NCBI GenBank assembly: GCA_900465675.1
Contig: UBJR01000009.1
Location: 372,001-436,000 of the forward strand
Length of the DNA: 64,000 bases
Direction of reading: 5' to 3'
Source: Hyphomicrobiales bacterium
Lineage (GTDB): Bacteria > Pseudomonadota > Alphaproteobacteria > Rhizobiales > Rhizobiaceae
In this document: piece after piece, positions 60,287 to 64,000 of the stretch
Layout of the letters: every line of letters begins with the position of its first letter
Position numbering within the stretch: the first letter of the stretch is position 1
Notes under the pieces: model-generated
What the model saw: the letters and a program-made list of their open reading frames with translations, nothing else
Told to the model about the DNA's origin: nothing
The model's database searches: none
Position numbers and translations under genes: made by a program

Positions 60287-61495
60287 ATGAGCATTTCCTC
60301 AGCAACGGACGAGACGGCCGCCTCCCCGGCCATCTCGTCCCTGATGACATTTCTGTTTGCAGCCACCTGCGGCCTCGTCGCCGCCAATCTCTATTACGGC
60401 CAGCCGCTGGCAGGCCTCATCAGCGCCGATCTCGGCTTCACGCCCGCCGCCACCGGCCTCATCGTCACCTTGACCCAGATCGGCTACGGCCTTGGCCTGC
60501 TGCTGATCGTGCCGCTCGGCGATCTTCTCGAAAACCGCCGCCTGATCCTGCTCCTGATCGGCGTCTCCGCCATCGCCCTCATCGGTGCATCCTTCGCCTC
60601 GACGCCGGCGCTCTTCCTGCTGGCCTCGCTCTGTATCGGCCTGTCCTCCGTCGCCGTTCAGGTGGTCGTGCCCTTCGCCGCCCATATGGCGCCGGATGCA
60701 AGCCGCGGCCGTGTCGTCGGCAATGTCATGAGCGGCCTGCTCTGCGGCATCATGCTGGCACGTCCCTTCGCCAGCTTCGTCGCCGAAGCCTCCTCATGGC
60801 ACATGGTCTATTACGTCACCGCCGTCTTCATGGTGCTGCTGGTCCTGTTGCTGCGCGCCACGCTGCCGGTGCGCACACCGCATACGAAACTGAGCTATGG
60901 TGCGCTCCTCGCCTCCATGGGCCATCTCGCCATGACCTCAAGGGTCCTGCAGCGCCGTGCGCTCTACCAGGCCGGCATGTTCGGCGCCTTCAGCCTGTTC
61001 TGGACGACGACGCCCTTGCTGCTCTCCAGCCCGGCTTTCGGCTTCAGCCAGAACGGCATTGCGCTCTTCGCCCTTGCAGGCGCTGCCGGCGCCATCGCTT
61101 CGCCGATCGCCGGACGCCTCGCCGACCGCGGCCTGACGAAGGTGGCATCGACGCTTGCCATGGTGCTTGCGATGGTATCGTTCCTCGTCAGCCATTTCGC
61201 CACCGACGGATCGACGCTGGCGATCGGCCTGCTGACGGCTTCCGCCATCATGCTCGACTTCGGCGTCACCACCAACCTCGTCTGCAGCCAGCGCACGATC
61301 TTCTCGATCAGCGCCGAACATCGCAGCCGCCTCAACGGCCTGTTCATGGCAACATTCTTCATGGGTGGCGCTGCGGGCTCGGCAATCGGCGGCTGGGCCT
61401 ACGCCACGGGCGGATGGACGATGACGGCCTGGATCGGCTTCTGCTTCCCGGCCTTCGCCTTCCTGCTGTTCCTCACCGAGGGACGCGGCAAGTAA
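60287..61495 (+). CDS. MFS transporter (DHA1-like)
   Basis: This 402-residue protein has about 12 membrane helices. CGLVAANLYYGQPLAGLISADLGF and GLIVTLTQIGYGLGLLLIVPLGDLLENRR are typical of the YgaY/CynX-like DHA1 subgroup, and SGLLCGIMLARPFASFVAEASSW is also present. GGAGTT precedes the ATG. It probably exports a small toxic compound under control of the tetR gene just upstream. It ends 8 bp before the convergent hxlR stop. Confidence 0.9.
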   Translation: MSISSATDETAASPAISSLMTFLFAATCGLVAANLYYGQPLAGLISADLGFTPAATGLIVTLTQIGYGLGLLLIVPLGDLLENRRLILLLIGVSAIALIGASFASTPALFLLASLCIGLSSVAVQVVVPFAAHMAPDASRGRVVGNVMSGLLCGIMLARPFASFVAEASSWHMVYYVTAVFMVLLVLLLRATLPVRTPHTKLSYGALLASMGHLAMTSRVLQRRALYQAGMFGAFSLFWTTTPLLLSSPAFGFSQNGIALFALAGAAGAIASPIAGRLADRGLTKVASTLAMVLAMVSFLVSHFATDGSTLAIGLLTASAIMLDFGVTTNLVCSQRTIFSISAEHRSRLNGLFMATFFMGGAAGSAIGGWAYATGGWTMTAWIGFCFPAFAFLLFLTEGRGK

Positions 61496-61503
61496 GCCGC
61501 GTC

Positions 61504-61923
61504 TCAGCCTTCCGAGGCATCGAAACGAATTCGGGCGGCGCGAACGGCTTCATGGTTCGCTTCCGCCCAATTCAGCAAAAGCGCCAGCGTCGCGTAGAGC
61601 GAGACGCCAAGCTCGGTGATCCGGTACTCGACGCTCGGCGGCTTCGTCGCAAATACCTCGCGCTCGATATAGCCTTCGCGCTGCAGGTCCCGCAGCGTCT
61701 GCGTCAGCATGCGCTGTGAAATATCGGGGATCTTGCGTCTCAGTTCACCAAAGCGGTACGGCCGCGCCGCAAGCGCCTCGAGCATCAGCGTCGACCATTT
61801 TCCGCCGATCTGCTGCATCATGTCCCTGACCGGGCAATTGCCGAAATCGAGTTGCTCGAAATCGATCTCGCGGCGAACGCCGGAGGCCGGCTTGCTCTTC
61901 AGGCTGACGACAGTGCCGCTCAT
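61504..61923 (-). CDS. HxlR-family transcriptional regulator (YtfH-like)
   Basis: This 139-residue MarR/HxlR-type winged-helix regulator has the conserved CPVRDMMQQIGGKWSTLMLEALAARPYRFGELRRKIPDISQRMLTQTLRDLQREGYI. The N-terminal Cys of NCPVRD is the redox/aldehyde-reactive Cys seen in QorR/HypR types. It is divergent from the QorB-like reductase gene, as ytfH is from ytfG (qorB) in E. coli. A GTCTCT-TTT-AGAGAC palindrome lies between them. Confidence 0.9.
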   Translation of the reverse strand: MSGTVVSLKSKPASGVRREIDFEQLDFGNCPVRDMMQQIGGKWSTLMLEALAARPYRFGELRRKIPDISQRMLTQTLRDLQREGYIEREVFATKPPSVEYRITELGVSLYATLALLLNWAEANHEAVRAARIRFDASEG

Positions 61924-62004
61924 GGCGTGTGGTTCCCTTTTGGTAACGTAGAGCTAAAAAACTGCCTCCTTTACAGAAGGACGTCAATTCCTATTTTAGT
62001 GCTA

Positions 62005-62019
62005 GTCTCTTTTAGAGAC
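62005..62019. promoter_or_regulatory. GTCTCT-TTT-AGAGAC palindrome, putative HxlR operator
   Basis: A perfect 6-bp inverted repeat with a 3-bp spacer lies in the 114-bp hxlR/qorB divergent region, about 20 bp before the qorB ATG. Confidence 0.5.
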
Positions 62020-62037
62020 CATAAAAAGGATAGATCC

Positions 62038-62925
62038 ATGAGCGATACAATTCTCGTCACCGGCGCCGCCGGTCAGCTTGGCCAGCGCGTTCTCCACCAC
62101 CTGCTTGAGACCTACAAGGTACCCGCTTCACGGATCATCGCCGCGACGCGCGATCCGTCGAAGCTTGCCGATCTGGCCGCCAAGGGCGTTGCCACCCGCA
62201 AGGCGGATTTCGACGAAGCCGCAGGCCTCGTCTCGGCCTTTGAAGGCGCAGGCACGGTCCTCATCATCAGTACCGACGCGCTTGCCGTCCCAGGCCAGCG
62301 CCTGAAGCAGCATACGGCTGCCGTCGATTCCGCCAAAAAGGCAGGCGTCAAGCAGCTCGCCTACACCTCGATGCCCTCGCCCGACAAATCGCTCGTCACC
62401 TTCGCGCCCGATCATCTCGGCACCGAGAACACCATCAAGGCCAGCGGCATCTCCTACACGATCCTGCGCGACGCCTGGTATTTCGACAATTTCATGCATT
62501 CGCTGCCGCATAATCTGCAGGGCGGCAAGTGGTACACCGCCACCAAGGGCGGCAAGGTGCCTTACATCTCGCGCGAAGACTGCGCGCTGGCGATTGCCGC
62601 CACGCTCGCTTCCGGCAAGGCTGAAAACAAGACCTACACGCTGACCGGTTCGACCTCCTATTCGATCGCCGATGTCGCCTCCGCCGTTAGTGCCATCACC
62701 AGCCGCCCGCTGGATGTCGTTGACGTCAGCGACGAACAGCTTTCCGCCGGCATGACCGGTGCCGGCCTGCCCTCTTTCGTGGTCGAGATGCTGGTGTCTG
62801 CCGATGCCAATATCCGCGCCGGGAATTTCGATAGCCTGAGCGGCGACTTCACAACGCTGACAGGCAAGCAGCCGCAGACGCTGCGCAGCTTCATCGAAGA
62901 GAACAAGGCAGCGCTCACTGCCTGA
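62038..62925 (+). CDS. NmrA-like NAD(P)H:quinone oxidoreductase (QorB/YtfG-like)
   Basis: This 295-residue atypical short-chain reductase has the NAD(P) loop ILVTGAAGQLGQRVLHHLLE (4-23). AGTVLIISTDALAVPGQRLKQHTAAVDSAKKAGVKQLAYTSMPSPDKS and SGISYTILRDAWYFDNFMHSLP are YtfG/QorB hallmarks. It probably reduces quinones with NADPH. AAAAAGGATAG precedes the ATG. It is divergent from the HxlR regulator that likely represses it. Confidence 0.9.
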   Translation: MSDTILVTGAAGQLGQRVLHHLLETYKVPASRIIAATRDPSKLADLAAKGVATRKADFDEAAGLVSAFEGAGTVLIISTDALAVPGQRLKQHTAAVDSAKKAGVKQLAYTSMPSPDKSLVTFAPDHLGTENTIKASGISYTILRDAWYFDNFMHSLPHNLQGGKWYTATKGGKVPYISREDCALAIAATLASGKAENKTYTLTGSTSYSIADVASAVSAITSRPLDVVDVSDEQLSAGMTGAGLPSFVVEMLVSADANIRAGNFDSLSGDFTTLTGKQPQTLRSFIEENKAALTA

Positions 62926-62938
62926 GCGAAGCCTGAGA

Positions 62939-62970
62939 GCCCGCCGTGCACCACCGCGGCGGGCTTTTCA
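62939..62970 (+). terminator. Terminator after the QorB-like gene
   Basis: GCCCGCC (62939-62945) pairs with GGCGGGC (62958-62964), followed by TTTTCAG. Confidence 0.7.
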
Positions 62971-62972
62971 GA

Positions 62973-63725
62973 TCAGATCTTCTGACCGCAGGCGCGGCAG
63001 AAGCGGCGTACGGTTTCGGCCATCCCGTATTCCAACGCATCCGCCGTCAGCCCATGGCCGATCGAGACTTCCGCGAGAGCCGGAATACGCTTCACCAGCG
63101 GCGGCAGATTGGCAACCGTCAGATCGTGACCGGCATTGACGCCGAGGCCGATCGCCAGCGCCGCATCCGCGGTCTTGCCAAGCGCTTCGAGAATGGGGCC
63201 GACCCGCTCAGGGGCGTCGTAGCAGCCGCCATAGGGGCCGGTATAGAGCTCGATCCGGTCGGCGCCGACAGCCTTGGCGATCTTCACCGCTTCCACATCG
63301 CCGTCACCATCGGCAAACAGCGACACCCGGGTTCCCATCGCCTTCAGCTTGGCGATCACATCGGTCAGGAAACGCTCGTCCTTGCGGAAATTCCAGCCGT
63401 GATCCGATGTCGCCTGTGTCGGATCGTCAGGCACCAGCGTCACCTGTTCAGGCGCAGCGCCGCGGCAAAGGTCAAGAAATTCCTCGGTTGGATATCCCTC
63501 GATGTTGAACTCGGCTTCGGGGAATTCGTCGTCGATCAGGTTGCGGATCACCGGCAGGTCGGAGAAGCGGATATGCCGCTGGTCGGGCCGCGGATGCACC
63601 GTCAGCCCGCTCGCCCCCGATTTCAGCGCGATACGGCCAAGGCTTTCGACGCTCGGCCACGGCAGATCGCGGCGATTGCGCAGCATGGCGACGGCGTTGA
63701 GGTTCACGGAAAGCGTGGTCGGCAT
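62973..63725 (-). CDS. pdxJ: Pyridoxine 5'-phosphate synthase (PdxJ)
   Basis: This 250-residue TIM-barrel enzyme condenses 1-deoxy-D-xylulose 5-phosphate with 3-amino-2-oxopropyl phosphate to pyridoxine 5'-phosphate. It starts [23 protein letters not shown] and contains [18 protein letters not shown] (substrate site), [46 protein letters not shown] and a C-terminal [22 protein letters not shown]. The start at 63725 was chosen over 63812 because PdxJ proteins begin at this motif. Its product supports the many PLP enzymes in this window. Confidence 0.94.
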   Translation of the reverse strand: MPTTLSVNLNAVAMLRNRRDLPWPSVESLGRIALKSGASGLTVHPRPDQRHIRFSDLPVIRNLIDDEFPEAEFNIEGYPTEEFLDLCRGAAPEQVTLVPDDPTQATSDHGWNFRKDERFLTDVIAKLKAMGTRVSLFADGDGDVEAVKIAKAVGADRIELYTGPYGGCYDAPERVGPILEALGKTADAALAIGLGVNAGHDLTVANLPPLVKRIPALAEVSIGHGLTADALEYGMAETVRRFCRACGQKI

Positions 63726-64000
63726 GACGATGATCCATTCGATGGCAGATGCGTGCTCCGCTTTTATGCCAATGGCGCCGCCAAGGCCAACGAGATTCGC
63801 AGATGGCAGCATGCAAATTCGTGATGCTTCACGCTGCGTGACGCGATCCGTACCGCGAGGAGTATTTCCCGTTCCGCTGGAAGAAACGCTGACGCTCGCG
63901 CAAACGGCATCCGGCTATCTTTTCACGGCGTTTCAAGCTTTTCCGCCCGCATTGCTATCCTATTTAAAAACGATTATTTTTAGCACTTACAAAAAAGACC
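63726..64000. other. Right-end region without a supported gene
   Basis: This stretch contains the upstream region of pdxJ. A plus-strand frame from a GTG at 63838 stays open to the window edge (54 codons) but has no SD or recognisable homology. The last 60 bases are A/T-rich and could be a promoter for a gene beyond the window. Confidence 0.3.

Noticed and set aside
63838..64000. Open GTG frame to the right edge
   Set aside because: No ribosome site, no recognisable motif, and the last part is A/T-rich like a promoter.

Overview
This window looks like chromosomal DNA from a member of the Rhizobiaceae, most likely genus Rhizobium. The reasons are the high G+C content, the special long-chain acyl carrier protein AcpXL with a FabZ-type dehydratase at the left edge (the rhizobial lipid A very-long-chain fatty acid cluster), an aerobic-type cobalamin pathway (cobN/cobW/cobE), and palindromic mosaic repeats of a rhizobial style. 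I see no IS element, prophage, CRISPR array or replication origin.

The left third (about 1.2-20.9 kb) is dominated by vitamin B12 synthesis. A minus-strand block cobA-cobB-cobC-cobD (5390 to 1272) has ATGA overlaps at every junction, and cobE lies further upstream behind a nucleoside hydrolase. A second minus-strand operon (17409 to 9909) runs from a sigma70-like promoter through a cobalamin riboswitch (B12 box at 17007-17023) into a 93-codon leader ORF, cobP, cobW, cobN, cobO and a half-size EamA transporter. The riboswitch platform appears to mask the leader ORF ribosome site, and the leader ORF is coupled to cobP by ATGA. cobQ stands alone, convergent with a CLC chloride channel, behind a structured segment with a terminator-like hairpin. 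Most striking is that cobN carries two 149-bp palindromic repeats, both in frame and in the same orientation, in linkers of the protein. A different 139-bp repeat sits inside the leader ORF.

From 21 to 39.9 kb there is a mixed housekeeping and signalling region: an orphan glycine-betaine-type binding protein, a LysR regulator divergent from two DUF1127-like small proteins, a GlxA-type AraC regulator, two paralogous double-receiver response regulators (one with GGDEF), an MscS channel, a receiver-histidine kinase, an MFS exporter, an EamA permease, many small conserved proteins, and tRNA-Lys(CTT).

From 40 to 46.7 kb a minus-strand run encodes an iron/phosphonate-type ABC importer (binding protein, fused permease, ATPase), then an endonuclease/exonuclease/phosphatase-fold enzyme, a NUDIX hydrolase and a PhzF-family protein. 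Branched-chain amino acid genes follow (aminotransferase 49959-51059, ilvC).

The right end (52.8-64 kb) is rich in regulator-target pairs: TetR; AraC divergent from an alcohol dehydrogenase with a 21-bp-spaced direct repeat between them; Lrp divergent from an Asp/Glu racemase; a MarR-GNAT fusion whose ribosome site is buried in a hairpin; TetR-MFS; and HxlR divergent from a QorB-like reductase (the YtfH/YtfG arrangement). pdxJ closes the window.
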